NCBI GenBank assembly: GCA_024232855.1
Contig: JAAEPH010000457.1
Location: 1 to 32,478 of the forward strand
DNA length: 32,478 bases
Direction: 5' to 3'
From: Gammaproteobacteria bacterium
Lineage (GTDB): Bacteria > Pseudomonadota > Gammaproteobacteria > GCA-001735895
Shown: positions 14,527 through 22,729 of the stretch, piece after piece
How positions within the stretch are numbered: position 1 is the first letter of the stretch
Layout of the letters: every line of letters begins with the position of its first letter
The notes under the pieces: generated by a model
The model's input: the letters and a program-made list of their open reading frames with translations, nothing else
Told to the model about the DNA's origin: nothing
Databases searched by the model: none
Translations under genes and position numbers: made by a program

Positions 14527-15486
14527 CTAGCGTCCCTTGACCTTTACCTCGTAACCGGGTTCCTCCGGCTCGTCATCGAGCATTTCCACCGGAAAGCCGA
14601 GCGCCAGCACTTCAACCCCTGTTTTTTCCTCGAGACGGCGGATAATATTCGGCGACAGTTCACGCGGCCCGTACCTTTCCTGGCCCTCCTCGAAAATACG
14701 TTGAAACAACGAACCCAGTTCGAGCTCGAGGCCCCCGCGCCTGGCGACATCGTTGAACAGGCCGATATCCTTGCACACCAGGTCCATGGTAAAGCTGATA
14801 TCGCGACTACCGTTCAAAATCACCTGGCTCTCGGTTTCGTGCACGAAGGAATTGCCCGAGGAAATGCGAATCGCCTCGTAGGTGGTGTTCAGGTCCATGC
14901 CAGCGAGCTTCGAAGTCACCAGGGCCTCGCACACACTCAGCAGGTTCGCGGTCGCCAGGTAGTTGGTGACGACCTTCAGCACCGAAGCCGAACCGAGTTC
15001 ACCGGTGTGCAGGATGCGACGCCCCATGGTGGTGAGCAACGGCAGCATGGTTTCGAAGGTGGCGCGTTCGCAGCCGGCAAATATCGCTATATTGCCAGTC
15101 GCGGCGCGATGGCAACCGCCCGATACCGGGCAGTCGACCGGTTCGGCGCCAACCGCCTTAACCTTTTCACCGAGACGCACAACCTCGCCCTTGTCGGTGG
15201 TGCTCATTTCCGCCCAGATCTTACCCTCGCCGAGACCGGCGAGCGCTCCATCCTCGGCCTCCATCACCGCGGCGCTGGCTGCGGGGCTTGGCAGGCAGGT
15301 AATCAGTACGTCGACGTTTTGCGCCATTTCACGCGGGCTGCCCGCCCACTTCGCGCCGGCGTCGAGAAAAGCTTGCGCAATGTCGGCATTAAGGTCGCGG
15401 ACCGTCAAATCGACGCCGTTACGCAACAGGCTGCCGGCAAGTTTTCCGCCCACGTTTCCCAGCCCGATAAATCCAACTCTCAGCAT
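14527..15486 (-). CDS. 3-hydroxyisobutyrate dehydrogenase-like NAD(P)-dependent β-hydroxyacid dehydrogenase
   Basis: 319 residues from ATG 15484-15486 (MLRVGFIGLGNVGGKLAGSL), preceded on its strand by GGGAG at good spacing; the five-residue longer frame to 15501 is unlikely. Rossmann motif GFIGLGNVGG (near residues 5-14), substrate-binding motif DCPVSGG, and the catalytic lysine region GSASVLKVVTNYL are all present. The family oxidises β-hydroxyacids such as 3-hydroxyisobutyrate, tartronate semialdehyde or γ-hydroxybutyrate. The C-terminus has a ~35-residue acidic/proline-rich extension (EMLDDEPEEPGYEV) longer than typical MmsB. No pathway partners adjoin it, so the exact substrate is open. 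Confidence 0.85.
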   Translation of the reverse strand: MLRVGFIGLGNVGGKLAGSLLRNGVDLTVRDLNADIAQAFLDAGAKWAGSPREMAQNVDVLITCLPSPAASAAVMEAEDGALAGLGEGKIWAEMSTTDKGEVVRLGEKVKAVGAEPVDCPVSGGCHRAATGNIAIFAGCERATFETMLPLLTTMGRRILHTGELGSASVLKVVTNYLATANLLSVCEALVTSKLAGMDLNTTYEAIRISSGNSFVHETESQVILNGSRDISFTMDLVCKDIGLFNDVARRGGLELELGSLFQRIFEEGQERYGPRELSPNIIRRLEEKTGVEVLALGFPVEMLDDEPEEPGYEVKVKGR

Positions 15487-15661
15487 TGCATTCTCCCACA
15501 TAAAATTTCGAAACTGCGCGGCATTCTACGCCCTCCGATCAAACCCGGTAAACAATATTTTCAAGACCCGGCGATCGATAAACCTGACACTGGATTTGAA
15601 CTCCTGCCGTCTTTATACTCGCCTTCCCGAACAATCTTAATTTTCAGTCGAGACCTGTCAG

Positions 15662-15958
15662 ATGGCTAAACTCACTACCGTGTACTGGCGCGATATTCCT
15701 GCCCAGGTCATTGCCAAAGAACGCCGCGATACCGCCAAGATCGTACTTACCGAACGCTTTGCCGAAGCCATCGACAAGGCCGCGATGCGCGCCAAAATGG
15801 CGGGTACCGATGCCTACCTCGAACAATGGCGGCGCGTAGTGGTTAACTGCGGCAGGGATCTGCAGGCCGCGGTCGATGAAGCCGCCTCAAGACTGGAGCA
15901 GGAGTTCGACGACGAACGCCTCAAAGCCCTCGTTAAAAACGGCGGTAACGCATCCTGA
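15662..15958 (+). CDS. Conserved small protein of the 'virulence factor' family (PF13769-like)
   Basis: 98 residues beginning MAKLTTVYWRDIPAQVIAKE, followed by RDTAKIVLTERFAEAIDKAA and DAYLEQWRR. This matches my memory of the small family labelled 'virulence factor', common in environmental proteobacteria and of no established function. It is soluble, mostly helical, without signal peptide or cysteine cluster. It starts a divergent unit 175 bp from the hydroxyacid dehydrogenase and is followed by strongly structured non-coding DNA. Confidence 0.7.
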   Translation: MAKLTTVYWRDIPAQVIAKERRDTAKIVLTERFAEAIDKAAMRAKMAGTDAYLEQWRRVVVNCGRDLQAAVDEAASRLEQEFDDERLKALVKNGGNAS

Positions 15959-15999
15959 TCGAGACCGGGGGGTTCGACGAGGATTCGAACTCGTTCCTT

Positions 16000-16080
16000 C
16001 GAGGGGGACACGGCACATTTTTCGGTGCTTGACGTGCCGGAATCATATAGCTCGACGAAAAATCGTGGCATGTCCCCGAG
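16000..16080. repeat. Imperfect 25-bp inverted repeat (REP/MITE-like), left part of a compound repeat
   Basis: An arm at 16000-16024 (GGGGACACGGCACATTTTTCG within it) and an arm at 16056-16080 (CGAAAAATCGTGGCATGTCC within it) pair with a few mismatches around a 31-bp loop. An alternative hairpin inside, CGGCAC 16011-16016 with GTGCCG 16034-16039, would exclude the larger one. The arm sequence resembles repeats I associate with Y1/IS200-like transposases, but no such gene is in the window. Confidence 0.55.
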
Positions 16081-16109
16081 GGTTCGGGGCTTCGCCCTTG
16101 AAAACTCAA

Positions 16110-16212
16110 GCCCGGTAGCGGGATTACCCGTCGGGCGACTAGCGGCAGGATAGCCGCGGGACCGGGCCAGGGACGGCCCATCGGAGCTCGACGGGTAATC
16201 CCGCTACCGGGC
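16110..16212. repeat. Perfect 24-bp inverted repeat enclosing two hairpins, right part of a compound repeat
   Basis: 16110-16133 (beginning GCCCGGTAGCGGGATTACCC) is the exact reverse complement of 16189-16212. The 55-bp interior holds two further 5-bp stems with 6-nt loops: GCGGC/GCCGC (16142-16157) and GGGCC/GGCCC (16164-16179). The whole can fold as a three-way structure. It lies between the small family protein and the SRAP gene, 24 bp beyond the latter's stop. It could act as a bidirectional transcription barrier or be a mobile repeat. Confidence 0.7.
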
Positions 16213-16235
16213 GTTCGAAGGGATCAAAATGACTG

Positions 16236-16886
16236 CTACTGTCCTAACGGCAGGATCAGGTCGGGGCCTTCATTGCGCGAGTTGCTGACGCTGCTGTTGA
16301 CCGCGTAGTACTCGTAATCCGGCGCCGTTTCCGCAAGCAGGCGATCGGCCGCGGTGGTGTCATCCGCGCGACAGTCGAGCCAGTCGGCGTAATCCCGCGG
16401 CGCGATGTAAACCGGCATGCGCTGGTGCAGCTCCTGCATGGCACCACGCGCCTGCGTCGTCAGCACCGCGCAGGACTGGATTTCATTACCCTCGGCATCC
16501 TGCCAGTGTTCCCAGATGCCCGCCATGGAGAACAACTGGTGATCGATGTGACAGCAATAGGGCTGCTTGCGCCCGTTTTCCAGGCGCCACTCGTAAAACC
16601 CGTTGGCCGGCACCAGGCAGCGGCGGCGTTTATAGGCGTTTCGAAACGAGGGTTTTTCGGCGACGGTTTCGGCGCGGGCATTGAACATGCGATTGCCGAT
16701 GCTCAGATCCTTTGCCCAGGACGGGATCAGGCCCCAGCGGTAGAGATCGAATTTCCCCTCGCCGAAAGCCAGCACCGGCGTCGTCGGCGCGATGTTGTAG
16801 CGCGCCGTAAACAGGTCGGGCGGCGGTGCGTTGTAGTGCTCGATGATCTTCCCCGCCCTGGCATCGAGAAAAAAACGTCCACACAT
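16236..16886 (-). CDS. SRAP domain (HMCES/YedK-type) abasic-site protein
   Basis: 216 residues from ATG 16884-16886, chosen because the family requires Met-Cys at the N-terminus: after Met removal the Cys2 amine forms the thiazolidine crosslink to abasic sites in single-stranded DNA. Visible motifs: MCGRFF; RYNIAPTTPVLAF with the catalytic Asn; NMFNARAETVAEKPSFR; RRCLVPANGFYEW with the catalytic Glu; and HQRMPVY with the catalytic His. Length is normal. The encoded protein shields abasic sites during replication. It is transcribed divergently from uup with about 70 bp between starts. Confidence 0.93.
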   Translation of the reverse strand: MCGRFFLDARAGKIIEHYNAPPPDLFTARYNIAPTTPVLAFGEGKFDLYRWGLIPSWAKDLSIGNRMFNARAETVAEKPSFRNAYKRRRCLVPANGFYEWRLENGRKQPYCCHIDHQLFSMAGIWEHWQDAEGNEIQSCAVLTTQARGAMQELHQRMPVYIAPRDYADWLDCRADDTTAADRLLAETAPDYEYYAVNSSVSNSRNEGPDLILPLGQ

Positions 16887-16955
16887 AGCGTTATCGGCAC
16901 CTTTAAAATCCACGTGAAAGCCGCATAATAGCGCAGTTTCCCTCTGTCGATACCG

Positions 16956-18812
16956 ATGTCCCTGCTACAGGCCAAAAATCTTCACCACAGCTACGGTGAC
17001 CACGCGCTCCTCGATGGCGTCAACCTGACCCTCGAGGCCGGCGAACGGGTGTGCCTGGTGGGACGCAATGGCAGCGGCAAGTCGACCCTGCTGAAAATCA
17101 TTGCCGGCCGCGTCAAGGTCGACGACGGCGACATCATCCACGGCTCCGAGTTGCGCATCGCCGAACTCAGCCAGGAGGTTCCGCGCAGTTTTAGCGGCAG
17201 TGTTTACGACTGCATTGCGCTGGGGATCGGCAAACTCGCCAGCGTCATCACCGCCTGGCACCATGCCGCGCTCGAATCCGTCAGCAACCCGGACGCGCTC
17301 AATCGCATGCAGGCCTACCAGGATCAAATCGAGGCGAATGCCGCCTGGAACCTGGAAACCCGCATCTCGAGCACGATTTCGCGCCTCTCGCTGTCCGCGG
17401 ACCAGCCCTTCGATGACCTCTCCGGCGGCATGAAACGCCGCGTCTTACTGGGGCAGGCACTGGTAGCCGAGCCTGATTTGCTGCTGCTCGACGAACCCAC
17501 CAACCACCTCGATATCGACTCGATCCTGTGGCTCGAAAACCTGTTGCTGGGATTCAACGGCACGCTCGTATTCATTACCCACGATCGCAGTTTCCTGCAG
17601 CGGCTGGCGACTCGCATCATCGATCTCGACCGCGGTAAACTGAGCAGTTGGCCCGGTGACTATCTGCGATACCTGGCCTCACGCGCGGCGCAACTCGAAA
17701 CCGAATCGCGTCACAACGCGCTGTTCGACAAAAAACTGGCGCAGGAAGAAGCCTGGATACGACAGGGCATCAAGGCGCGGCGCACACGCAACGAAGGGCG
17801 CGTGCGCGCGCTGGAGAGGATGCGCGAGGAGCGCGCCGCACGGCGGGAACGCAGCGCTACGGCGAAATTGAACGCACATCAGGCGGACGCTTCCGGCAAG
17901 ATCGTCATCGAAGCCGAAAACATCAGTTTCGCCTGGGACGACAGGCCGATCGTGCGCGATTTCAGCTGCAAGATCCTGCGCGGCGAAAAGATCGGCATTC
18001 TCGGCGCCAACGGCAGCGGCAAGTCGACCCTGATCCAGTTACTGCTGGGTCAGTTGAAACCACAGAGCGGCTGGATCAGAACGGGCACCCGGCTCGAAGT
18101 CGCCTACTTCGATCAGCACCGCGAGGGGCTGGACCCGAAGAAGACGGTGCGTGACAATCTCGCCGCGGCCGGTGACCAGGTCACCATCAACGGCCGTTCG
18201 CGTCACGTGGTCGGTTACCTCAAGGATTTCCTGTTCAATGAAAAGACCATCCACATGCCGGTCAAGGCGCTGTCCGGAGGGGAGCGCAATCGCCTGTTGC
18301 TGGCGCGCCTGTTTACCCGTTCATTCAATTTGCTGGTGATGGACGAGCCCACCAACGACCTCGATATCGAAACCCTGGAATTGCTCGAGGAGTTGCTGGT
18401 CGAGTACAGCGGCACCCTGTTACTGGTCAGCCACGACCGCGAATTCATCGATAACACGGTCACCAGTACGCTGGTGTTCGAAGGCCCCGGCGTGATCAAC
18501 GAGTACGTCGGCGGCTATCGTGACTGGCAGCGCCAGGCACAGCCGCTTGAAGCACCCCAGGTCAAAGCCACGCCGGCAAAAAAATCCGCGCCCGTGTCCC
18601 GCGCACGCATTCCTGACCAACGTGAATTGCGGGCTCTGCCGGGCAAAATCGAGAAACTGGAAGCGCGTATCGAAGCCCTGCACCTGCGTTTCGCCAGCGC
18701 CGATTACTACCAGCAAGAAGCAACGCTGATTCGCAACGAGCAGCAACAACTGCAGGCGCTGGAGACCGAACTGGCGGACCTGTATCAACGCTGGGAAGAG
18801 CTCGAAGGCTAG
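16956..18812 (+). CDS. uup: ABC-F family ATPase Uup
   Basis: 618 residues with two ATP-binding cassettes and no membrane domain. Cassette 1: Walker A GRNGSGKST (about 36-44), signature LSGGMKRR, Walker B LLLLDEPTNHLDI. Cassette 2: GANGSGKST, LSGGERNR, LLVMDEPTNDLDI. The final ~80 residues form a charged coiled coil (KIEKLEARIEALHLRF, then EQQQLQALETELADLYQRWE), the C-terminal DNA-binding/dimer domain that marks Uup within ABC-F. Uup is linked to transposon precise excision, replication-intermediate stability and ribosome function. Its TAG stop lies inside copy C of the 3'-end repeat motif. Confidence 0.93.
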   Translation: MSLLQAKNLHHSYGDHALLDGVNLTLEAGERVCLVGRNGSGKSTLLKIIAGRVKVDDGDIIHGSELRIAELSQEVPRSFSGSVYDCIALGIGKLASVITAWHHAALESVSNPDALNRMQAYQDQIEANAAWNLETRISSTISRLSLSADQPFDDLSGGMKRRVLLGQALVAEPDLLLLDEPTNHLDIDSILWLENLLLGFNGTLVFITHDRSFLQRLATRIIDLDRGKLSSWPGDYLRYLASRAAQLETESRHNALFDKKLAQEEAWIRQGIKARRTRNEGRVRALERMREERAARRERSATAKLNAHQADASGKIVIEAENISFAWDDRPIVRDFSCKILRGEKIGILGANGSGKSTLIQLLLGQLKPQSGWIRTGTRLEVAYFDQHREGLDPKKTVRDNLAAAGDQVTINGRSRHVVGYLKDFLFNEKTIHMPVKALSGGERNRLLLARLFTRSFNLLVMDEPTNDLDIETLELLEELLVEYSGTLLLVSHDREFIDNTVTSTLVFEGPGVINEYVGGYRDWQRQAQPLEAPQVKATPAKKSAPVSRARIPDQRELRALPGKIEKLEARIEALHLRFASADYYQQEATLIRNEQQQLQALETELADLYQRWEELEG

Positions 18813-18842
18813 CCAGCATCTCTCACCGCTTTCCTCGGCACA
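18809..18842 (+). repeat. 3'-end repeat motif, copy C
   Basis: The third copy: CTAGCC-AG-CATCTCTCACCG-C-TTTCCTCGGCA, containing the TAG stop of uup (18810-18812). It is followed 40 bp later by the second TTCTCGC inverted-repeat element. Confidence 0.6.
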
Positions 18843-18882
18843 ACTCCAAAACGTCGGACTGCTGCATTGCCCTGAACCGAAG

Positions 18883-19015
18883 AAGTTCTCGCTGAGGCGC
18901 GGGGAGCGCGGGGCGATAAAGAGGTTGTCGAAATTTGATTTAGAGATGCCCCGGCACCCACCCTGCAAAATATCCCCCGCGCTCTCCGCGCCCCTGCGCC
19001 TCTGCGAGAACCCTT
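18883..19015. repeat. Inverted-repeat element with TTCTCGC-GAGGCGC ends, copy 2
   Basis: The left arm 18883-18918 (GTTCTCGCTGAGGCGC, then GGGGAGCGCGGGGCGATA) pairs with the right arm 18971-19015 (its reverse complement begins AAGGGTTCTCGCAGAGGCGC) along ~40 bp with a few mismatches and gaps. The 52-bp centre is unrelated. Total length is 133 bp. It lies between the convergent uup and YbaK-like genes and belongs to the same family as 14355-14513. Confidence 0.7.
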
Positions 19016-19048
19016 GTCGAGTAGTCCAATGTTGTGGGCACAAGTAGG

Positions 19049-19522
19049 TCAATCCTCGGCGAGATCTTGCCAGACACCCCCGGTAATCGTGTGTAACTGC
19101 GCGGGCGACATGCGGAAAACCGATTCCGGCGTTCCTGCCGCAGCCCAGACTTCAGCATGGCGCTGTAGCGATTCGTCGAGCAGGCAGCGCAATGGCATGG
19201 CGTGGGCAACCGGCGGCACGCCGCCGATCGCAAAGCCTGTCTGGCGGCGCACGAATTCGGCGTCGGCCTTGCCCAGTTCGAACCCGTTTTGCAGCTTTAC
19301 CTTGCGCAGATCGACCCGCCGATCACCCGCGCACATGATCAACACCGCCTGTTCGTCGGTTCGATTTCTGAAAATAAGCGAATTGGCGATCTGGCCGACC
19401 TCGCAACCCAGCGCATCGGCGGCGAGCTTCGCGGTGCGCACCGCCGCCGGCAGGATGCGGATTTCGAACTCGATCCCGAAACTACCGAGACACTGCATGA
19501 CGCGTTCATTTGCGGGTTTCAT
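19049..19522 (-). CDS. YbaK/EbsC-type aminoacyl-tRNA deacylase
   Basis: 157 residues of the YbaK/ProX editing-domain fold: VRTAKLAADALGCEVGQIAN, SLIFRNRTDEQAVLIMCAGD, then the glycine loop TGFAIGGVPPVAHA and AGTPESVFRMSP near the C-terminus. These proteins hydrolyse mischarged aminoacyl-tRNAs (Cys-tRNA-Pro or Ala-tRNA-Pro) in trans. The GGVPPxxH loop is the hallmark substrate loop. Single domain, cytoplasmic. Whether it is a YbaK or another INS-family subgroup cannot be decided by eye. It is convergent with uup across a repeat element. Confidence 0.87.
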   Translation of the reverse strand: MKPANERVMQCLGSFGIEFEIRILPAAVRTAKLAADALGCEVGQIANSLIFRNRTDEQAVLIMCAGDRRVDLRKVKLQNGFELGKADAEFVRRQTGFAIGGVPPVAHAMPLRCLLDESLQRHAEVWAAAGTPESVFRMSPAQLHTITGGVWQDLAED

Positions 19523-19608
19523 ATTGTCGCTACCTGAATCCGGTATTCATCCGCGTACGGCCAGGTTACCGCTGCGCAAACCGTTCCGTCGTCGGTCACG
19601 CACTCGGT

Positions 19609-20421
19609 CTATCCCTTGGCGTACCAACCGTTATCGACATAGAGCGCATTACCCGTGATGAAGCTGGCTTCATCAGAGGCCAGAAACACAACCGCCGCGG
19701 CGACCTCTTCCGGTTCACAGATGCGGCCCTGGGCTTCGGCCAGCGCCCCCTCTTCCCAGGCCTGCCCGGCACTATCCAGCTCGCTGATTTCGCGTAAGCC
19801 GTGCGCGGTCTTGACGAACCCGGGACAAACCGCATTACATCGAATGCCACTATCGCGATACTCCGCCGAAATAGTGCGCGCGAGCTGGAGCACCGCACCC
19901 TTGGTCATGCAGTACAGTGACTCGAGCGGGTAACCCAGCTCCGATGCAATCGATCCCGTGATAACGATCGCGCCGCCACCGTTGTCACTCATCTCCCGGA
20001 CCGCGCGGCGACACACCAGAAAGGCGGAACGCACATTGATATCCATGAGCCGATCGTAATCGGCTTCGGTGGACTCGTGCAGCGGTTTTACGGTAATGGT
20101 GCCGGCGTGGTTGAAGAGCACGTTGTAGGGTCCTAGCGTTTCAATGACCCAGTCAAACGCAGCCTCGACCTGTACAGCATCGGCAACGTCAGTCTGGATA
20201 AATTCAGCGGTGCCGCCGTTGTCGCGAATTAACTGGACGACCTCCTCGCCTGCTTCCGACTGAATGTCCAGGATCGCAATGCGAGCGCCCTCCCTGGCAA
20301 AAGCGAGGGAAGTCGCCCTTCCCATTCCGGCGGCGCCACCGGTGATTACCGCGGTTTTCCCGGCCAATCGACCGGGCCGGCCAGTCGTTTGCGCGTCGGT
20401 TATATTACTGTCATTGTTCAT
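19609..20421 (-). CDS. SDR family NAD(P)-dependent oxidoreductase
   Basis: 270 residues of the classical short-chain dehydrogenase fold. The cofactor motif TGGAAGMGRATSLAF lies near residues 27-41, Asp in LDIQSEAG favours NAD(H), NHAG is the structural motif, and the catalytic Ser (VITGSIAS) and YCMTK (YxxxK) are present, as is the PG motif CPGFVKTAHG. ATG 20421 is supported by GGAG a few bases upstream on its strand. It lies 80 bp downstream of the LuxR-type gene on the same strand and may be co-transcribed with it, linking it to the second polyamine-type transport cluster. The substrate is unknown. Confidence 0.88.
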   Translation of the reverse strand: MNNDSNITDAQTTGRPGRLAGKTAVITGGAAGMGRATSLAFAREGARIAILDIQSEAGEEVVQLIRDNGGTAEFIQTDVADAVQVEAAFDWVIETLGPYNVLFNHAGTITVKPLHESTEADYDRLMDINVRSAFLVCRRAVREMSDNGGGAIVITGSIASELGYPLESLYCMTKGAVLQLARTISAEYRDSGIRCNAVCPGFVKTAHGLREISELDSAGQAWEEGALAEAQGRICEPEEVAAAVVFLASDEASFITGNALYVDNGWYAKG

Positions 20422-20500
20422 ACGTTGTTCTCCACAATATTGCTAGTTGTGCACTTACGGACAATCCCGTCCCGCTTCAGATCGGTCACGAATCCGCGTG

Positions 20501-21340
20501 CTATTTACCTGCTGTCTTGAATTTCTGGGAAAAAATCGAGAAAAGTTCCTGTTGAGACGATATCTGTAGTTTGGCGTAAACATTTCGACGATGTATTCGC
20601 ACCGTACCCACGGCTATACCGAGGCTGCGCGCTATCGATTCCGAGGAATGTCCCTCCAGGATCTGCGCGACCACCTGGATTTCCCGCGGCGTAATTCGCG
20701 GGCCAAACATGGCACTGACCATGTCCTCGATAATGCTTCGGTTGAAACCGTTTTCCGGCTCTGGAGGCTTGATCTCGAAGCTGTCGTGCAAATTGCACCA
20801 ATGTCGCTGCGACAGACTGTTAACAATCGGTACGACATTATCCAGCAACCTGAATTCGCGCGCCGAAAACCGCGAACTGTCGCCCCCACGCATCAGCGAT
20901 ATCACGACAGCTACACCGTCCTGCAAATACATCGTGTAGGCGATTTCCTCCGCCAGCCCGGTCTGAATGTAGTACGAGCGATAATATTCGCTCTGGTAAA
21001 AGCGATCGGGCGCTACATCGCGCAATCGGTATAACCCGGCATCGACCTTATGACCGCAGGCCTTGAAAAACGGGTCGAGCAGGTAAGGGCCCTTCAGATA
21101 TTCGTCGACAAAAACTATCTGCTCGACGGGTGAAAAACTGTGGTACAGGCACAGCGGCCTTTCGTTCTGGTGATACGCGAAAGAGACCGAGTAATCGAAA
21201 GGTACAACGGATTCCAGCATTTCGACCAGGTGGGCAGTATAGTCCTCGCTGCCTATCGAATCGATGCATCGCGATAACAGCAACACCCACTCGGCATTCC
21301 CGAGGTCGGATTTTTTTATTCGCGCGGAGCTAGCCGCCAT
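20501..21340 (-). CDS. LuxR-type HTH transcriptional regulator, probable regulator of the divergent ABC operon
   Basis: 279 residues. The C-terminal ~65 residues are a LuxR/GerE helix-turn-helix: ITPREIQVVAQILEGHSSES, then IARSLGIAVGTVRIHRRNVY and AKLQISSQQELFSIF. The N-terminal ~190 residues form a sensor-like domain without a receiver phosphorylation pattern; the stretch EYLKGPYLLDPFFKA is loosely like the autoinducer-binding fold of LuxR, but I cannot confirm ligand class. ATG 21338-21340 has GGGAT upstream on its strand. The gene is divergent from the cluster 2 ATPase, with 182 bp of AT-rich DNA and a perfect dyad between them, the usual arrangement for a local regulator. A polyamine-related signal is a guess from context. 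Confidence 0.82.
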   Translation of the reverse strand: MAASSARIKKSDLGNAEWVLLLSRCIDSIGSEDYTAHLVEMLESVVPFDYSVSFAYHQNERPLCLYHSFSPVEQIVFVDEYLKGPYLLDPFFKACGHKVDAGLYRLRDVAPDRFYQSEYYRSYYIQTGLAEEIAYTMYLQDGVAVVISLMRGGDSSRFSAREFRLLDNVVPIVNSLSQRHWCNLHDSFEIKPPEPENGFNRSIIEDMVSAMFGPRITPREIQVVAQILEGHSSESIARSLGIAVGTVRIHRRNVYAKLQISSQQELFSIFSQKFKTAGK

Positions 21341-21380
21341 TCGTTTTATCCCGTTGAAATCCTGGGCACATAAATTATGT

Positions 21381-21422
21381 ATTTATTATTTGATTTCGGG
21401 ATATATACCCCAAATAATAAAT
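21381..21422. promoter_or_regulatory. AT-rich perfect dyad in the divergent LuxR/ABC promoter region
   Basis: ATTTATTATTTG (21381-21392) and CAAATAATAAAT (21411-21422) are perfect reverse complements across an 18-bp spacer that itself contains GGGATATATACCC (21398-21410). The region is far more AT-rich than its surroundings. It lies between the starts of the LuxR-type gene (21340) and the ATPase gene (21523), so it is a candidate operator or overlapping promoter for both. TAGACT at 21451-21456 could be a -10 box for the ABC operon, but no good -35 is spaced to it. Confidence 0.5.
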
Positions 21423-21522
21423 TTTGTATGTATTTAGTCGATTCACATGGTAGACTATTTGTTCTGCAAAACTCAAGAATAAAATACAATGTTGGGGGAG
21501 TTACACTTGCTGGAAGACGGGA

Positions 21523-22656
21523 ATGCCCGATCATTCCAGTAATTCGAACGAAGTCGATATCGAATTTCGAAATGCCACCAAACGTTTCGAAAACGTCGTT
21601 GCGGTCGATGACGTGTCCCTCAGCGTGGAACGGGGAGCCTTCTTCAGCTTCCTCGGACCGTCCGGCTGCGGCAAAACGACTTCATTGCGATTGATTGCCG
21701 GGTTCGATCAACCCAGTGAAGGCGATGTATTTATCAGCGGCGCCTCGGTCGTCGGCATCCCCCCGCACAAACGTCCGGTAAACATGGTTTTCCAGCAGTA
21801 TGCGCTGTTCCCGCACATGGATGTGGCAGAAAACATCGGTTACGGCCTGCGTCAGCGCAGCCCGAAACCGGACCGGCAGGATATAACCCGGCGCGTCGAC
21901 GAAACCCTCGAAATGGTACGTTTGAGCGGCTATGGCAAACGCAGAGTCTGGGAATTATCGGGTGGACAGCAGCAGAGGGTGGCTTTGGCGCGCGCACTCA
22001 TCAACCATCCAACCTGCCTGTTGCTGGATGAACCCCTGGCGGCACTGGATCGCAAACTGCGCCGCGAGATGCAGATCGAACTGCAAACCCTGCAACGGGA
22101 TGTGGGCATCACTTTTATTCTGGTCACCCATGATCAGGAGGAAGCGTTGTCGATGAGTGATCGTATTTGCATCATGCGCGAGGGTCGTATTGTCCAGTCC
22201 GGTAGTCCACGCGAGCTATACGACGAACCCCTTAACCGCTACGTCGCCGACTTCGTCGGCAAGACCAATTTTTTTGATGGCGAGATAATCGAGGCACGTG
22301 ATTCAGCCATCACCCTCAAGTCCGAAAGCGGCCAGGTACTGGTTGGCGTTCAGCCGAAAAAAGCGGCGCCCCTGGTAAACGGGAGCAGGGCCTGCGTGGC
22401 CGTTCGTCCCGAAATGATTTCAATAAACGCCGCCGACAAAAACGTCGGCGACGATAGCATCGCCCTGCACGGAGAGGTGATGAATCGAATTTTTCTCGGC
22501 GAGCACTCTGAGTACCTGGTGGCTACCGTGGAATATGGTGAAGTAATGGTGTTATCTCCAAAATCGGTTGAAAACAGTAATAGAAGTTTTGCACCGGGTG
22601 ACCGTGTCTCGTTGAGTTGGAGACCGGAATCGGTTCTCGTGCTTGGGGATACCTAG
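21523..22656 (+). CDS. potA: Spermidine/putrescine-type ABC transporter ATP-binding protein PotA, cluster 2
   Basis: 377 residues. Walker A GPSGCGKTT at about 45-53, Q-loop VFQQYALFPHMD, signature LSGGQQQRVALARAL at 145-159, Walker B CLLLDEP near 165-171, H-loop VTHDQEEALS. The TOBE-like C-terminal domain (VRPEMISI, GEVMNRIFLGEHSEYLV) is complete. ATG 21523 is preceded by GGAAG at 21512-21516. It heads the order ATPase - binding protein - permease - permease. It is distinct from the cluster 1 ATPase, with only family-level similarity, so the two clusters are not a recent duplication. Confidence 0.92.
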   Translation: MPDHSSNSNEVDIEFRNATKRFENVVAVDDVSLSVERGAFFSFLGPSGCGKTTSLRLIAGFDQPSEGDVFISGASVVGIPPHKRPVNMVFQQYALFPHMDVAENIGYGLRQRSPKPDRQDITRRVDETLEMVRLSGYGKRRVWELSGGQQQRVALARALINHPTCLLLDEPLAALDRKLRREMQIELQTLQRDVGITFILVTHDQEEALSMSDRICIMREGRIVQSGSPRELYDEPLNRYVADFVGKTNFFDGEIIEARDSAITLKSESGQVLVGVQPKKAAPLVNGSRACVAVRPEMISINAADKNVGDDSIALHGEVMNRIFLGEHSEYLVATVEYGEVMVLSPKSVENSNRSFAPGDRVSLSWRPESVLVLGDT

Positions 22657-22658
22657 GG

Positions 22659-22695
22659 CTGTACTGCCAATCCGTCAGTAACAGTCTTAATTTTT
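22659..22695 (+). terminator. Weak hairpin with T-run between potA and the binding-protein gene
   Basis: CTGTACTG (22659-22666) pairs with CAGTAACAG (22676-22684) with one bulged base, then TCTTAATTTTT. The stem is AT-containing and short, so this would be a leaky intercistronic terminator or attenuator at most. Confidence 0.35.
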
Positions 22696-22729
22696 AACAT
22701 AACGGAGCGAATTCGAAGAGGAGAACAAG

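Noticed and set aside
14701-15669. A 322-residue plus-strand frame opposite the hydroxyacid dehydrogenase
   Set aside because: It is antisense shadow of a gene with intact Rossmann and catalytic motifs, and its own composition is not protein-like.
15970-16000. A tRNA-like TTCGAATC loop on the minus strand (GAGTTCGAATCCTCGT)
   Set aside because: The flanking stem would need an 8-nt loop. No anticodon, D-arm or acceptor stem fits upstream, so it is a chance hairpin beside the repeats.
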